DNA of 64,000 nt from Methylomonas koyamae (GCF_019669905.1 NZ_AP019777.1:2790001-2854000); one strand, 5' to 3'. Positions 16,787-27,235 are shown, numbered from the stretch's first letter. Made by a program: numbers and translations. The notes: generated by a model from the letters alone, not told the origin.

Positions 16787-18639
16787 CTAATCCATCCGGG
16801 TTAAGCGCACTTTTCGTTTACCAGGTTGGGTATGATTCAACGCATCACAGCGACACTAGGGTGATTGCCTTCGAAAAGATAGAAAATGAAGAACATTTAG
16901 CAATTTATGTGAATAATGTGTCCAGGCATGGAATTAAATATCTTGATTTTTTTGATAGCGAATCTTGGGTACTTCATAAACACATTAAGAAAAACGGCAA
17001 ACTTCCGCCTATACCAGACAATATATTTCCGACCAAGTTAAAAAACTTTCCATCACTCAATCCTCGAACTGACGAAATACTAAAAATTCAGTTATCGACA
17101 TTAGAGGATTTTAGGATTTTACTTTTATGGTACGCAGGCTACTCGTATACTCAGGATGAAATTCAAAATATTTTGTTGAGAAATAATTATAACTTTCCTG
17201 ACTCACCATTTGAGATTCATAGCGCCACACCCATTAATAAAAAACTATTAAAAAGAGGTGGATTACTAAAATACTTTAAGACCTTGTTCGAAACCAATGA
17301 CAAACCAGATCTTCATCGAAAATATATAAAAAGAATAATTGGCGAAAATCAAGAAGCTATTTTCTATGAGACGGAAGCATCCGATTACTTTAAAGTTTTG
17401 AGTCTTTTTAAGTTCTTATCGAAGGCAAATGATAAATGGCATAGCTTAATATGCAATAACATGGAATTTCCCTCGCTTTCCAATAATCCAGTTGCTTTAG
17501 AATATGAGGGATTTATTGATCAAGAAAGCATTCATACGCACGAAACAAAACGCATGAAAGATGCAATTCTTCGCTGTTTTTATAACAGACTAATACAACC
17601 GACTTTGATTAAACAACCCTCCCTGAAACCTATTTTATTTTCAGATAACGAGTGTTTCACGAAGTTTGACATACAGCTTGCTGAATTTGATATTTATATA
17701 CAAAAGCTATTTGATTTATGCATGATAAGAAAGTCAAGCTATCGAAATGGTGATATATCTACTGCTATAGATGAAGCCTTCTTAGATGCACGAAGATACG
17801 TTGATGCGCTCTCACAAAAATTCGATTCTGAGGCTAAGTTTTTAACAAAAGACGACCTTATATTGACTTTAATAAAGTGCGCTTCGATTAATAGAGCCGA
17901 AAATGATTACGATGGCATATTAAATATTTATAATAAGATAGAGCACGATGGCACTCCTGATAAGATTGATATAATGAAATCTGTTCAGAGCACTCGTCAA
18001 ATCCATTTTGCGTTATCAGATATTTTTGATATAAAAACAAATGAAATCCCTGATGACCTTATTCAATGCGCTGCCATAGTCAATGAAATGTTTTCAAGAT
18101 TTTATAATCGTGAAGCATCCCCTGAAGAACGATATATATTTAAAGATAAAATTTATTCTCCAGCATATGTTGGATTATCTGCGACATTGCTTTTAAATGG
18201 GTATATTAAAAGCAATAAATTCAGATCGAGAACAGAAAATATCGATGACTTTAAAATTAGGATAAGAGGAGAGACTAACAACGGTGTTAATGTTTACAGT
18301 TGCTTGTCAGAAATATACAATAGCTGTGATCTTGATAAAAAAAGTTTAAGTTCTCTTATATATTGCATGCCGGATGACTTGTATAAGTTTTTAACCGCTC
18401 GCTATTCTATTGTGATTGCAGGAATGGAAAGCCAGCGTCCGATAAAGGAGACTACCGTTGATGCATTAAAGCTTAAAAGAAGAAAAATTGAGATTCAAAA
18501 AGAAATTATCGAAAAATTCAAAGATTACAATATTGAGCACACTTATAATTTTGTAGGATTTTTTAAAACTCATGTCATTAACCTTGAAGGATTCCTTAAA
18601 GATCCCGTAAACATAATTAACTTATGGCTTTCTCAATAG
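16787..18639 (+). pseudogene. 3' part of the IS-interrupted, AT-rich gene of unknown function
   Basis: From 16792 the frame encodes 615 residues beginning PSGLSALFVYQVGYDSTHH. Joined to the 5' fragment across one CTAA, the ancestral protein is about 645 residues. The DNA is strikingly AT-rich and rich in Ile, Lys, Asn and Asp codons, unlike all neighbours, which points to horizontal origin. The protein appears soluble and mostly helical, with a Lys-rich helix near the end (LKLKRRKIEIQKEIIEKFK). No catalytic motif, P-loop, nuclease motif or membrane segment was recognised. It lies between an element backbone and the integrase, a common cargo position. Reading from an ATG inside the IS (16714) is possible but would give a chimeric N-terminus. 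Confidence 0.65.
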
Positions 18640-19240
18640 TGCTGCCAGAAATATGGGCAGCGCAAGTAAACTGATTGGTGAAACTTTCTTCAGGCGTTCA
18701 ATAATTCAGGAGGCTTTAGAAAAAAGTAATCTATAGGCTCTCATCTGTGCTTCACAAGCCTGATTACTATTCTTTAGTTAGTACTGTATCGACTTAAAGC
18801 TGATAAGCATAGGGTCGTTTATTTTGTTTGCCTTGACGTCTCTGAGTTATTACGGCACTCAGGCGGTTTCTGTCTCCTTTCCTACTCGATGTCTAACGGC
18901 ATAATAGACACACTTGATGCGCTAGTCACAACTTGTCAGCACTGAGCAACAACTCTGCCGAGACCATTTAATTTGATCGCTGACAGCAAAACACTCCGAC
19001 GGGGGCATACAATTTTTGCTCAGCGCTTACCGTTTAAGTTGAGGAATAAGTTTTATACCAAAAACCAATTTTTGGTCGTGCTTAATATGCTTATCGTCAG
19101 TTCAAAACCGAACTAACCGTGTGAGGTAGGGGAAATGCTTTCTACGAATGAGCCAACTTTTAACGAAAGAATTCACTACTTCTCAATGATAGCCCCACAA
19201 GTTTAGCAACACAGGCGATTAGACGATTGAAGGACAAACA
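18640..19240. other. Intergenic region upstream of the AlpA-type gene
   Basis: This 601-bp stretch has no convincing gene. A perfect 8-bp palindrome, ACCAAAAA/TTTTTGGT, lies at 19057-19076. A tiny frame with a good ribosome-binding site (19135-19206, 23 codons) precedes alpA but has no recognisable product; another frame ends in a TGA that overlaps the alpA ATG, hinting at a decayed upstream gene. The region could hold excision or regulatory sites of the island. Confidence 0.4.
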
Positions 19241-19474
19241 ATGAAACCAAGAACCATCCTACCAGGCGCGATGACAATAGACGAGGCCGCTGATTATGTA
19301 AGTCTTTCCAAAGCCACCTTGAAAAATCTTATACATAAAGGTGATTTTCCAAAGCCAAGACAACTAGCCGGCAAGCGGGTCGGCATATTAGTCAGAGAAG
19401 TTAATGAGTGGCTGGAAACAAGACCCGTTTCCAATCAGTTACCCCCGCCGAATACGGGTAGAAATGAGGCATAA
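19241..19474 (+). CDS. alpA: AlpA-type helix-turn-helix regulator / excisionase-like
   Basis: A 77-residue protein with a winged helix-turn-helix of MerR/excisionase type: MTIDEAADYVSLSKATLKNL, then GDFPKPRQLAGKRVGILVRE and VNEWLETRP. AlpA-type proteins activate integrase genes or assist excision of integrated elements. Here it is convergent with the integrase (stops only about 8 bp apart), so it probably controls excision or integrase balance of this island. The family is clear; its exact role is inferred from position. Confidence 0.82.
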   Translation: MKPRTILPGAMTIDEAADYVSLSKATLKNLIHKGDFPKPRQLAGKRVGILVREVNEWLETRPVSNQLPPPNTGRNEA

Positions 19475-19482
19475 TTATCAAA

Positions 19483-20775
19483 CTAAGCTACCAATCCTTC
19501 CAAGTGATCAGACAACCTTTTCAGCCATTCTTGTTTCTCTGTATCGTATTGATGCCTGTTATACGTGCCTACCACGCCTGGCAGCATATGCCCCAATATC
19601 GATTCGCCGACGGAATCCGGGCATCCTAACTCCGCAAGAATGGTTCGTGCAGTTCGGCGTAGGTCGTGCGGCGCCCAATGCGTGACAGTTAATCGAGGCC
19701 TATTTAAATTCGGCCTTATTTTCGAGTACGGTTGCCTGTAAAACACTTGCTCAGTGATGTATTTTTGTTGAATATGGCTTGATCTATCACGCATAGGAAA
19801 CAAGTAGCTGTCACCAAATAGTAACTTCCTCCGCTTCACAATCGCTAATGCCCGGCCGTAAAGTGGCACACGTTGATCAGTAGCCTTTTCGTGTCTAGAA
19901 TTCTTTGTTTTATGCTTAGGGATGGACCACCAAACTTGTCCATTTTTTTCATAGATATCCGATCCGGCCATGCTGACAATTTCTGCGCCCCGGCATGCTG
20001 TCCACAAATACAGCGTTAAGACATCCTCGAGCGGCTTTGTGAAATTGGGTAGCCATTCAATCAATTCGGCTACTTCCATTTCTGTTAACACTCTCTTTGC
20101 GGTACCGATCTTTACTCCTTCTATCGTTTTGCCTTTCGAGCGTATTTTTCCTCTAAGAATTAACCGCCACCAATTAGCGACAGTTTCTGGCAACCTCCCA
20201 GAATCAATTGCGTAATCCCAAGCAGCGCCAAGCTCGCAGCGTAACTTTCCAGCCTGTACAGGCGATGAAGTGGCGTAACTTTGTATCAAATTAAATGCAA
20301 TCGAACGTGTAATCGATGATGCCGGAAGATTGCTAACCTCGCCCAGCATAGTATTAAACATCCGTGCAATTTCGGTCCGTCCTTTTTTAGCCCTATGCTG
20401 ATTTACATGTCCCTGCAAGTATTCGTCGCATAAAACCCTTACTGTGTAGGCATTTTCAACATCGATAAGAGATTTTGTTTCTTCAACTTTTCGCTTTTCC
20501 TGTCGATTAGTCTTTACTACCAATGCATGATCGATACCCTTTTCACGATCAGCTTTGAGCTTTTCCCATGCAACAATGGCTGCAGGAAATGACATAGCGG
20601 GCCAGTGACCGAGAGCCGTTTGTCTCATTCGACTATCTATAGGACTTTTATAGCGGTAAACCCACGTGCGAGTTGTAGCTGTTGCAGTTAGACGCAACCC
20701 AGGGTAATTAGAGATAATGATATGTTGTCCTGGCGATAGAGATTTAGCCGCCCTGGCGTCAAAGTGGCGTAACAT
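19483..20775 (-). CDS. Tyrosine-type site-specific integrase
   Basis: A 430-residue phage-type integrase with an N-terminal DUF4102-like arm-binding domain (SNYPGLRLTATATTRTWVYR, ALGHWPAMSFPAAIVAWEKL). The catalytic residues of the tyrosine recombinase fold are visible: Arg in LWTACRGAEIVSM, the H-x-x-R box in HDLRRTARTILAELG, His in ILGHMLPG and the nucleophilic Tyr in VVGTYNRHQY. It is full length and uninterrupted. It marks one end of the accessory island; mutS begins 166 bp beyond its start on the other strand. The start codon lies inside one copy of a repeated GGCGTAACATT motif. Confidence 0.94.
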   Translation of the reverse strand: MLRHFDARAAKSLSPGQHIIISNYPGLRLTATATTRTWVYRYKSPIDSRMRQTALGHWPAMSFPAAIVAWEKLKADREKGIDHALVVKTNRQEKRKVEETKSLIDVENAYTVRVLCDEYLQGHVNQHRAKKGRTEIARMFNTMLGEVSNLPASSITRSIAFNLIQSYATSSPVQAGKLRCELGAAWDYAIDSGRLPETVANWWRLILRGKIRSKGKTIEGVKIGTAKRVLTEMEVAELIEWLPNFTKPLEDVLTLYLWTACRGAEIVSMAGSDIYEKNGQVWWSIPKHKTKNSRHEKATDQRVPLYGRALAIVKRRKLLFGDSYLFPMRDRSSHIQQKYITEQVFYRQPYSKIRPNLNRPRLTVTHWAPHDLRRTARTILAELGCPDSVGESILGHMLPGVVGTYNRHQYDTEKQEWLKRLSDHLEGLVA

Positions 20776-20833
20776 TTGGAGTTAAGATTTCTTAGGCGTA
20801 ACATTCAGATTTTAATGAACAAAATGTTACGCC
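20766..20833. repeat. Three GGCGTAACATT motifs at the integrase start
   Basis: GGCGTAACATT occurs at 20766-20776 and 20795-20805 in direct orientation, and as AATGTTACGCC at 20823-20833. The first copy covers the integrase start codon; the other two lie in the integrase-mutS gap. They could be arm-type integrase sites, an operator for autoregulation, or part of the attachment site. A partial copy, AAGTGGCGTAAC, recurs within the integrase gene at 20268-20279. Confidence 0.55.
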
Positions 20834-20941
20834 AAAATACTGACTTTGCCTAGCTTTAGTTGACCGTAGATAGCCTAAATCATTTGCCATTGATTCAATA
20901 GAATCGGGCCATACAAGCCAAAACACCGCAAAAACCAAGAG

Positions 20942-23518
20942 ATGCAGAAAGACCAGACAATACAACACACCCCGATGATGCAGCAATACCTGCGCATCAA
21001 GGCGCAACATCCGGAGATTTTGTTGTTTTACCGGATGGGCGATTTTTACGAGCTGTTTTACGACGACGCCAAGCGCGCCGCGCAATTGCTGGACATCACG
21101 CTGACCGCGCGCGGCGCCTCGGCCGGCGCGCCGATTCCGATGGCCGGCATCCCTTACCACGCAGCCGAAAACTATATCGCCAGACTGTTGAAGCAAGGCG
21201 AGTCGATTGCGATCTGCGAGCAAATCGGCGATCCCGGCAAAACCAAGGGGCCGGTCGAACGTAAAGTCGTACGCATCGTCACGCCCGGCACCGTCACCGA
21301 CGAAGCCTTGCTGGAGGACCGCAAGGACAATCTGCTGTTGGCGTTGGCGCGCTTCGATAAATCGATTGGCTTGGCCTGCCTGGATTTGACCAGCGGCAAG
21401 TTCGTACTGCAACAACTGGACAACGACAGCCAATTGCTGGCCGAAATCGAACGGCTGAATCCGGCCGAATTGCTGTATAGCGAAGACCAAGCCTTGCCTG
21501 CCGGCGTCAAGGAACGCAAGGGTTTGTGCAAACGGCCGCCCTGGCATTTCGAGTTGGATAGTTGCCGGCAATTGATACTCAAGCAATTCAACTGCCACGA
21601 CCTGAAAGGCTTCGGCTGCGAACAGCTGCCGGCGGCGATTTGCGCGGCAGGTTGCTTGCTGCAATACGTGCGCGATACCCAATTCAACGCCCTGCCCCAC
21701 ATCCGCGGCATCGCGGTCGAGAACGAAGGCGATAGCATCAGCCTGGACGCCGCCAGCCGCCGCAACCTGGAACTGGACAGCCACCCCAGCGGCCAGATGC
21801 AATACACCCTGCTCGGCGTGCTGGACAAAACCGCCACGGCGATGGGCAGCCGCTGTTTGCGGCGCTGGTTGCACCGGCCTTTGCGCGACCAGACAGTGGT
21901 CAATGGCCGTTATGCCTGCATCGCCAGCCTGATCGACAACGAGCTGTATCGCGATTTGCAAACCAGCCTGCGCCAGGTTGGCGACATCGAACGCATCAGT
22001 TCGCGTATCGCCTTGAAATCGGCCCGCCCGCGCGACCTGTTGACCCTGCGCCTAACCTTGGCCGTATTGCCGGAGCTGCAACAAAAACTGGCCGGTAGCG
22101 ACAATCCGCACCTGGACGCGTTGCGCGGACAATTGCGCGAACACCCGGAATTGGTCGATCTGTTGCAGCGCGCCATCATAGCCAATCCGCCGATGTTGAT
22201 CCGCGACGGCGGCGTCATCGCCCCCGGTTTCAACACCGAACTCGACGAATTGCGCAACCTGAGCCAAAACGCCGACCAATTTTTGATCGACATGGAACAG
22301 CGCGAACGCGCCAGCACCGGCATCGCCAATTTAAAGGTGAATTACAACCGGGTGCACGGCTATTACATCGAAATTTCCAACGCCCAGGCCGACAAGGTGC
22401 CAGTGCATTACACCCGCAAACAGACTTTGAAAGGCGCCGAGCGTTACATCACGCCGGAACTCAAATCTTTCGAAGACAAGGTGCTCAGCGCCCGGGAAAA
22501 ATCGCTGGCGTTTGAAAAAGCCTTGTACGACGAACTGCTGGGTACGCTGGGCGAGGCGTTGATCGATTTACAACAATGCGCGACGGCCTTGGCAGAATTG
22601 GATGTGTTGGTCAATTTTGCCGAACGCGCCGAAACCCTGGACTGGACGCAACCTGTTTTGACGCAAGAGCCAGGCATTCATATCGTCGCCGGCCGCCATC
22701 CGGTGGTCGAACAATTGTCCAGCATTCCGTTCGTTGCTAACGACCTGGATTTTTCCGGCGACAGACGCATGCTGGTCATCACCGGCCCCAACATGGGCGG
22801 TAAATCGACCTATATGCGTCAGGCGGCTTTGATCGTGTTGCTGGCCCACATCGGCAGTTACGTGCCGGCGCAGTCCCTGACTTGCGGCCCCGTTGACAAG
22901 ATTTTCACCCGCATAGGCGCCTCCGACGATCTGTCCAGCGGCCGCTCGACCTTCATGGTCGAGATGTCGGAAACCGCCAACATCTTGCACAACGCCAGCG
23001 CCAACAGTTTGATTTTGATGGACGAAATCGGCCGCGGCACCAGCACCTTCGACGGCCTATCGCTGGCGTGGGCTTGCGCCGATTACCTGGCGCGCAACGT
23101 CAAGGCCTTTACCCTGTTCGCCACCCACTATTTCGAATTGACCACGCTGGCCGAGGAACAAAGCGGCATCCACAACATTCATCTGGATGCGATGGAACAC
23201 GGCGACAAGATCGTGTTTTTACATGCGGTCAAGGACGGCCCGGCCAGCCAGAGTTACGGCTTGCAGGTCGCGGCGTTGGCCGGCGTGCCGCAATCGGTGA
23301 TCGCCAACGCCAAGCACAAGCTGGCGCAATTGGAAAACGTCGCCTACATCGAGCAGCAGGACCGTAGCGAAATCGACCAATTCGATTTGTTTACCAGCCA
23401 GGAATGTCATCCGGCGCTGGTGTTGTTGGACGAACTCGATCCGGACCAACTCAGCCCCAGACAAGCGCTGGATACCCTATACCGTTTGGCCGGCTTGGTG
23501 AAAAACTACAAAACCTGA
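20942..23518 (+). CDS. mutS: DNA mismatch repair protein MutS
   Basis: An 858-residue MutS, close to the usual length. The mismatch-reading motif [15 protein letters not shown] contains the Phe-x-Glu that inserts at mispairs. The C-terminal ABC-type ATPase has Walker [14 protein letters not shown], the signature around [16 protein letters not shown] and Walker [17 protein letters not shown]. It works with MutL in post-replicative repair. ATG 20942 has only a weak ribosome-binding site (AAGAG directly upstream). Being next to the integrase, its upstream region may have been replaced when the island inserted, which could affect expression. Confidence 0.97.
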   Translation: MQKDQTIQHTPMMQQYLRIKAQHPEILLFYRMGDFYELFYDDAKRAAQLLDITLTARGASAGAPIPMAGIPYHAAENYIARLLKQGESIAICEQIGDPGKTKGPVERKVVRIVTPGTVTDEALLEDRKDNLLLALARFDKSIGLACLDLTSGKFVLQQLDNDSQLLAEIERLNPAELLYSEDQALPAGVKERKGLCKRPPWHFELDSCRQLILKQFNCHDLKGFGCEQLPAAICAAGCLLQYVRDTQFNALPHIRGIAVENEGDSISLDAASRRNLELDSHPSGQMQYTLLGVLDKTATAMGSRCLRRWLHRPLRDQTVVNGRYACIASLIDNELYRDLQTSLRQVGDIERISSRIALKSARPRDLLTLRLTLAVLPELQQKLAGSDNPHLDALRGQLREHPELVDLLQRAIIANPPMLIRDGGVIAPGFNTELDELRNLSQNADQFLIDMEQRERASTGIANLKVNYNRVHGYYIEISNAQADKVPVHYTRKQTLKGAERYITPELKSFEDKVLSAREKSLAFEKALYDELLGTLGEALIDLQQCATALAELDVLVNFAERAETLDWTQPVLTQEPGIHIVAGRHPVVEQLSSIPFVANDLDFSGDRRMLVITGPNMGGKSTYMRQAALIVLLAHIGSYVPAQSLTCGPVDKIFTRIGASDDLSSGRSTFMVEMSETANILHNASANSLILMDEIGRGTSTFDGLSLAWACADYLARNVKAFTLFATHYFELTTLAEEQSGIHNIHLDAMEHGDKIVFLHAVKDGPASQSYGLQVAALAGVPQSVIANAKHKLAQLENVAYIEQQDRSEIDQFDLFTSQECHPALVLLDELDPDQLSPRQALDTLYRLAGLVKNYKT

Positions 23519-23550
23519 AGCGTTGCCAACGCTGCGCAGCCCAGACCGCC

Positions 23551-23579
23551 GGCGGGCCGGTTACCAAAATCGGCCCGCC
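23551..23579 (+). terminator. GC hairpin after mutS
   Basis: GGCGGGCCG (23551-23559) pairs perfectly with CGGCCCGCC (23571-23579) around an 11-nt loop, 33 bp after the mutS stop. No T-run follows, so it is only a possible terminator or a mRNA 3'-end structure. Confidence 0.4.
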
Positions 23580-23663
23580 GCACGCCGAACAATCGGCGCG
23601 GCCTTACTTGCCGTGGCACTAGCCGACTATAATTAGCCGACAGCCATTATTTATGTGAATCCC

Positions 23664-25970
23664 ATGGCGAAACGCCGCTTCGAAAAACCGTTATTGATCT
23701 CGATTCTGGCGTTATCGACGGTGCTGCTGACCGTAAGCGATGCGTTGTGGCGCGTGGACCGTTGGATCTACGACTTGCAATTGCCGTTACTGGCGTCGCC
23801 GGCTTCGCCGGAGATCATCATCATAGAAGTCGACCAGAAAAGCCTAGCCGATTTCGGCCGTTGGCCCTGGCCACGAGACATCCACGCCCGGTTGCTGGAG
23901 TTTTTAGCTCGCTCGAAACCGCGGGCGATAGCCTTGGACTTTATTTTTTCCGAAGCCGACAAATCGCACCCCGAAGCCGATGCCCACCTCGCTCAAGCGT
24001 TAACCTTGGCCCGACCGGTAGTGCTACCTGTCGTCGTGGAATATAACGGCCAAACGTTGGTGGAAACCCTGCCGCTACCGGACTACGCCAAACATGCCGC
24101 ACTCGGCCACGCCAACGTCGATTTGGACAAAGACGGCATCAGCCGCAGCATACTTTTGCAAGCCGGCTTGGGCGACAGGCTGTGGCCGGCTATGCCTTTG
24201 GCAATCTATGCCCAGCAACATCCGGAATTTCTGCAGGCGCTACCCGGCCTGCGCACCGAAACGCCGCGCGATTCGCTGCACGGCGACTTCCGGGTGTGGC
24301 TGCCGTTTTTCGATCCGAGCAGCGATTTCGCCCGCCTTTCTTATTCGGAGGTATTGTCCGGCAAAGTCCCGGCCCGAGTATTCGACGGTAAATACGTGCT
24401 GGTCGGCTTAACCGCGAGCGGCCTGGAACGCGAATTGCCGGCACCGTTGGCGGTCGGCGGCCGGCCGATGACCGGCGTCGAATTCATCGCCGCCGGCCTG
24501 GACGGCTTGTTGAAACAAACGCTGTGGCAGCCCTTACCGGGAATTTGGCAATTTTGGGCCAGTCTGGCGATAGCCGGTTGCTCGGTTTGGCTAAGCACCC
24601 GGTTCTCGCCGCGTTGGCTGCCGCCGGCGATACTGGCGCTTTCCGTGACGATTCTGTGCGGGAGTTGGCTGCTGCTGCGCCTGAGCCACTATTGGTTCGC
24701 GCCGTCGGTAGCGCTTTTCGTGTTGTGGTTCAGTTATCCGCTACGCAGTTGGCGCCATTTCGAGAAGTTGATCCAATCCTTGTTCGCCGAACGCAAACGG
24801 GCATTTGTCACGCTGAACGCAATCGCGGACGGCGTCATCACGACGACGCCGGACGGCGTGATCGACTACATGAACGCCGCCGCAATCGACATCGTCGGCC
24901 ATAGACCGCCCAGCTCCAGCAGCCTTAATATCGACCGGATTTTCACTCTGGAAATTCGCGACAAACCATTCGCCATCGCCGATTTGATCCGGCAAAGCAT
25001 CGCCGAAAACGCCCCGCTGAAATACAGCCATTGCCGGTTGACCGTGTCCGGGCAACACCAAATTACCGCCAACCTGGGGATTGCGCCTTTACTGGCCGGC
25101 AGGGGCGTGGCAAGCGGCGCCGTGATCAGCATTAACGATATCGGCGAACGGATGCTGATGGCGAAGATGCTGTTGCAGAAAACCGAAGAGCAAGCCGTAA
25201 TGCGCGAATTGATTAACCGCGCCGAACAAATGAGTCTGGCCAAAAGCCAGTTCCTGTCGCAAATGAGTCACGAGCTGCGGACACCGCTGAACGCGGTGAT
25301 CGGTTTCGCGCAACTGCTGCAAATGGACGATCCCGAGCATCCGCTGGATCCTTACCATCTGGATTCGGTGCAAGAGATCCTGAAGGCCGGCCAGCATTTG
25401 CTGGGTTTGATCAACGAACTACTCGATCTGGCCAAAATAGAATCGGGCAAAATCGCGATGAATATCCAAAGTGTGGCGCTAGCCGATTTGATTGGCGACT
25501 GTACGGCGTTGATTTCGCCGTTGGCACGCAGCAAAGGGCTGAACTTGGCCGTACAAAATCCGTTAGCTCCCGATGTCTTGTTGCAAGTCGACCCGAAACG
25601 GGCCAAGCAGATTCTGTTGAATTTCCTGTCCAACGCCGTCAAATACAACAGCCCGCAAGGCCGCATCGATTTGCACGCTCAACTCAGCGGCGGCGACCGG
25701 GTCCGTATTTCAATAACCGATACCGGCCAAGGTGTGGCCGAACAGGAACAAAAGCTGCTATTCCAGTCGTTTCAACGTTTGGGAGCCGAAAGCAGCGAGA
25801 TCGAAGGCACCGGTATCGGCTTGGCCATCACCAAACAATTGGCCGAGCTGATGGACGGCGGCGTCGGCGTCAGCAGTACGCCGGGCGTTGGCAGCACTTT
25901 CTGGGTGGAATTTCCGCTGGCAAATGAACCCGCCGTGTTGACTCATCCCGTGATTGACCCGGCTCTTTGA
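23664..25970 (+). CDS. CHASE2-PAS sensor histidine kinase
   Basis: A membrane histidine kinase of about 768 residues. After an N-terminal helix (LLISILALSTVLLTVSD) comes an extracytoplasmic CHASE2 domain (PEIIIIEVDQKSLADFGRWP to GVEFIAAGLDGLL). Three hydrophobic helices (about 295-365) and a PAS-like region (LNAIADGVITTTPDGVIDYM) follow. The kinase core has the H-box FLSQMSHELRTPLNAVIGF, N-box LLNFLSNAVKYN, G1 DTGQGV and G2 GTGIGLAI. The ligand is unknown, and no receiver domain or response regulator gene is nearby. ATG 23664 is preferred to an in-frame GTG at 23655; neither has a strong ribosome-binding site. The FecR and OmpA-like genes downstream are typical partners of CHASE2 proteins. 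Confidence 0.9.
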   Translation: MAKRRFEKPLLISILALSTVLLTVSDALWRVDRWIYDLQLPLLASPASPEIIIIEVDQKSLADFGRWPWPRDIHARLLEFLARSKPRAIALDFIFSEADKSHPEADAHLAQALTLARPVVLPVVVEYNGQTLVETLPLPDYAKHAALGHANVDLDKDGISRSILLQAGLGDRLWPAMPLAIYAQQHPEFLQALPGLRTETPRDSLHGDFRVWLPFFDPSSDFARLSYSEVLSGKVPARVFDGKYVLVGLTASGLERELPAPLAVGGRPMTGVEFIAAGLDGLLKQTLWQPLPGIWQFWASLAIAGCSVWLSTRFSPRWLPPAILALSVTILCGSWLLLRLSHYWFAPSVALFVLWFSYPLRSWRHFEKLIQSLFAERKRAFVTLNAIADGVITTTPDGVIDYMNAAAIDIVGHRPPSSSSLNIDRIFTLEIRDKPFAIADLIRQSIAENAPLKYSHCRLTVSGQHQITANLGIAPLLAGRGVASGAVISINDIGERMLMAKMLLQKTEEQAVMRELINRAEQMSLAKSQFLSQMSHELRTPLNAVIGFAQLLQMDDPEHPLDPYHLDSVQEILKAGQHLLGLINELLDLAKIESGKIAMNIQSVALADLIGDCTALISPLARSKGLNLAVQNPLAPDVLLQVDPKRAKQILLNFLSNAVKYNSPQGRIDLHAQLSGGDRVRISITDTGQGVAEQEQKLLFQSFQRLGAESSEIEGTGIGLAITKQLAELMDGGVGVSSTPGVGSTFWVEFPLANEPAVLTHPVIDPAL

Positions 25971-26177
25971 GAACTTTGGGATTTAAGCCTGGAGGGTACT
26001 CGGCGCGCGGACGGGCACCCAATATCGGGCTTCGACAAGTTTCAGCCCCAACGGAATACAGGTAGGGTTATTACGGCGTCTCTGGGCAGTACGCCAATCG
26101 CGGCTATACTTTTCCGGCGCACCTCGCCGCCTTACGCGGCACGACCTACCTTCTTTTTTTCGATTGCCGAGGCTCTT

Positions 26178-26624
26178 ATGAAACGTTTGCTTTTACCGTT
26201 ATGCGTGGGGTTTGGCCTTACGCTCTCAACTGCCCCGTTCGCGGACGATAGCGTAATCGGTTACATCAAAACATCCACCGATGAAACCGCCATCATCGAA
26301 GCGGGTAATAAATCAAAGGCCGGCCTCGGATCGGCCGTGCATGTCGGCGACATCATCAAAACCGATGCCAATGGCTCTGCCGGATTGACGCTGAAGGACA
26401 ACACCGTGCTATCCATCGGCCCGAACACTGAATTAAAAATCGAGGCATACCAATTTTTGCCGGAACAGGACCGGCTGGAATTGAACGCCAGCTTGCTGAG
26501 CGGCACCCTGCACTATATTTCCGGAGTCATCGCCAAACTCAAGCCGGAAGCGGTAAGGCTCAACACCCCGACCGGCGTTATCGCGGTCAGAGGAACCCGT
26601 TTTCTAGTCAAAATTGCAGAATAA
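26178..26624 (+). CDS. Secreted FecR-domain protein
   Basis: A 148-residue protein with a signal peptide (KRLLLPLCVGFGLTLSTAPF, cleavage near residue 22) and a single FecR domain: VGDIIKTDANGSAGLTLKDN, VLSIGPNTELKI and NTPTGVIAVRGTRFLVKI. It should be periplasmic. It lacks the cytoplasmic anti-sigma part of true FecR regulators. FecR-domain proteins of this kind are often found with CHASE2 sensors, so it may take part in the sensing upstream of the kinase; this is inference. The gene starts about 207 bp after the kinase and ends 14 bp before the OmpA-like gene. Confidence 0.82.
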   Translation: MKRLLLPLCVGFGLTLSTAPFADDSVIGYIKTSTDETAIIEAGNKSKAGLGSAVHVGDIIKTDANGSAGLTLKDNTVLSIGPNTELKIEAYQFLPEQDRLELNASLLSGTLHYISGVIAKLKPEAVRLNTPTGVIAVRGTRFLVKIAE

Positions 26625-26638
26625 GCCGAGTATTTGCC

Positions 26639-27235
26639 ATGACCAAAATGCCCATATCAAAAAAATTTCTGACATTTGCCGCCGCATTGGCGTTGACCGG
26701 TTGCGCCGAATCCTACTTGGTATTGTTGGAGGACCACGACGGCAGCACCGGCAAGGTCACATTCAACAGCCGGGCCGGCGGCGAAACCTTGGTCGAAGCG
26801 GCCGGCTACGGTGCCGCGTTGAACAACGACAAGACGGTGTTTAAAGTGGAACAGCAACGCATCGAAAAAGATTTCGGCCGGGCCCTGGCCTCGGAACCGG
26901 TGCGTCCGGAAGTATTCCTGCTGTATTTCGAGACCGGCGGCGCCAAACTGACGCCGGAATCGGCAGCGTTGATACCGAAAATCGTCGAAGCGGCGGGCAA
27001 TCACCCGGCAGCGGACATCTCGGTGATCGGCCACACCGACACGGTCGGCAATGCGGATAAGAACGAAAAACTGGCGCGAGAACGGGCTGTGGAAGTCAGC
27101 CGTTTGTTCGACCCGAGCAAACTGGACGTCAAGGAAGTGACCGTGACCTCGCACGGCGAGAAGAATTTATTGATCAAAACCCCGGACGAAACCTCGGAGC
27201 CGAAAAACCGGCGGGTGGAAGTCACGATCCGTTAA
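26639..27235 (+). CDS. OmpA-family lipoprotein
   Basis: A 198-residue outer-membrane lipoprotein. The lipobox is LTGC with Cys22. The C-terminal OmpA/MotB domain that binds peptidoglycan is clear (ISVIGHTDTVGNADKNEKLA, then NRRVEVTIR). The central part (VFLLYFETGGAKLTPESAAL) is the start of that domain. It follows the FecR-domain gene closely and probably shares its operon. It may anchor the sensor assembly to the cell wall. Confidence 0.87.
   Translation: MTKMPISKKFLTFAAALALTGCAESYLVLLEDHDGSTGKVTFNSRAGGETLVEAAGYGAALNNDKTVFKVEQQRIEKDFGRALASEPVRPEVFLLYFETGGAKLTPESAALIPKIVEAAGNHPAADISVIGHTDTVGNADKNEKLARERAVEVSRLFDPSKLDVKEVTVTSHGEKNLLIKTPDETSEPKNRRVEVTIR

Noticed and set aside
19135..19206. 23-codon frame with a good ribosome-binding site before alpA
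   Set aside because: No recognisable product and it may be a remnant of a decayed gene; too short to support as a gene.
18640..19240. A retron-like or other non-coding RNA upstream of alpA
   Set aside because: Only one short palindrome is visible and no reverse transcriptase is nearby; nothing supports an RNA gene.
20792..21961. Long open frame of 389 codons antisense to mutS
   Set aside because: It mirrors the strongly biased codon use of mutS, is Gln/Ala/Val-rich and low in complexity, and has no domain. It is a shadow frame.
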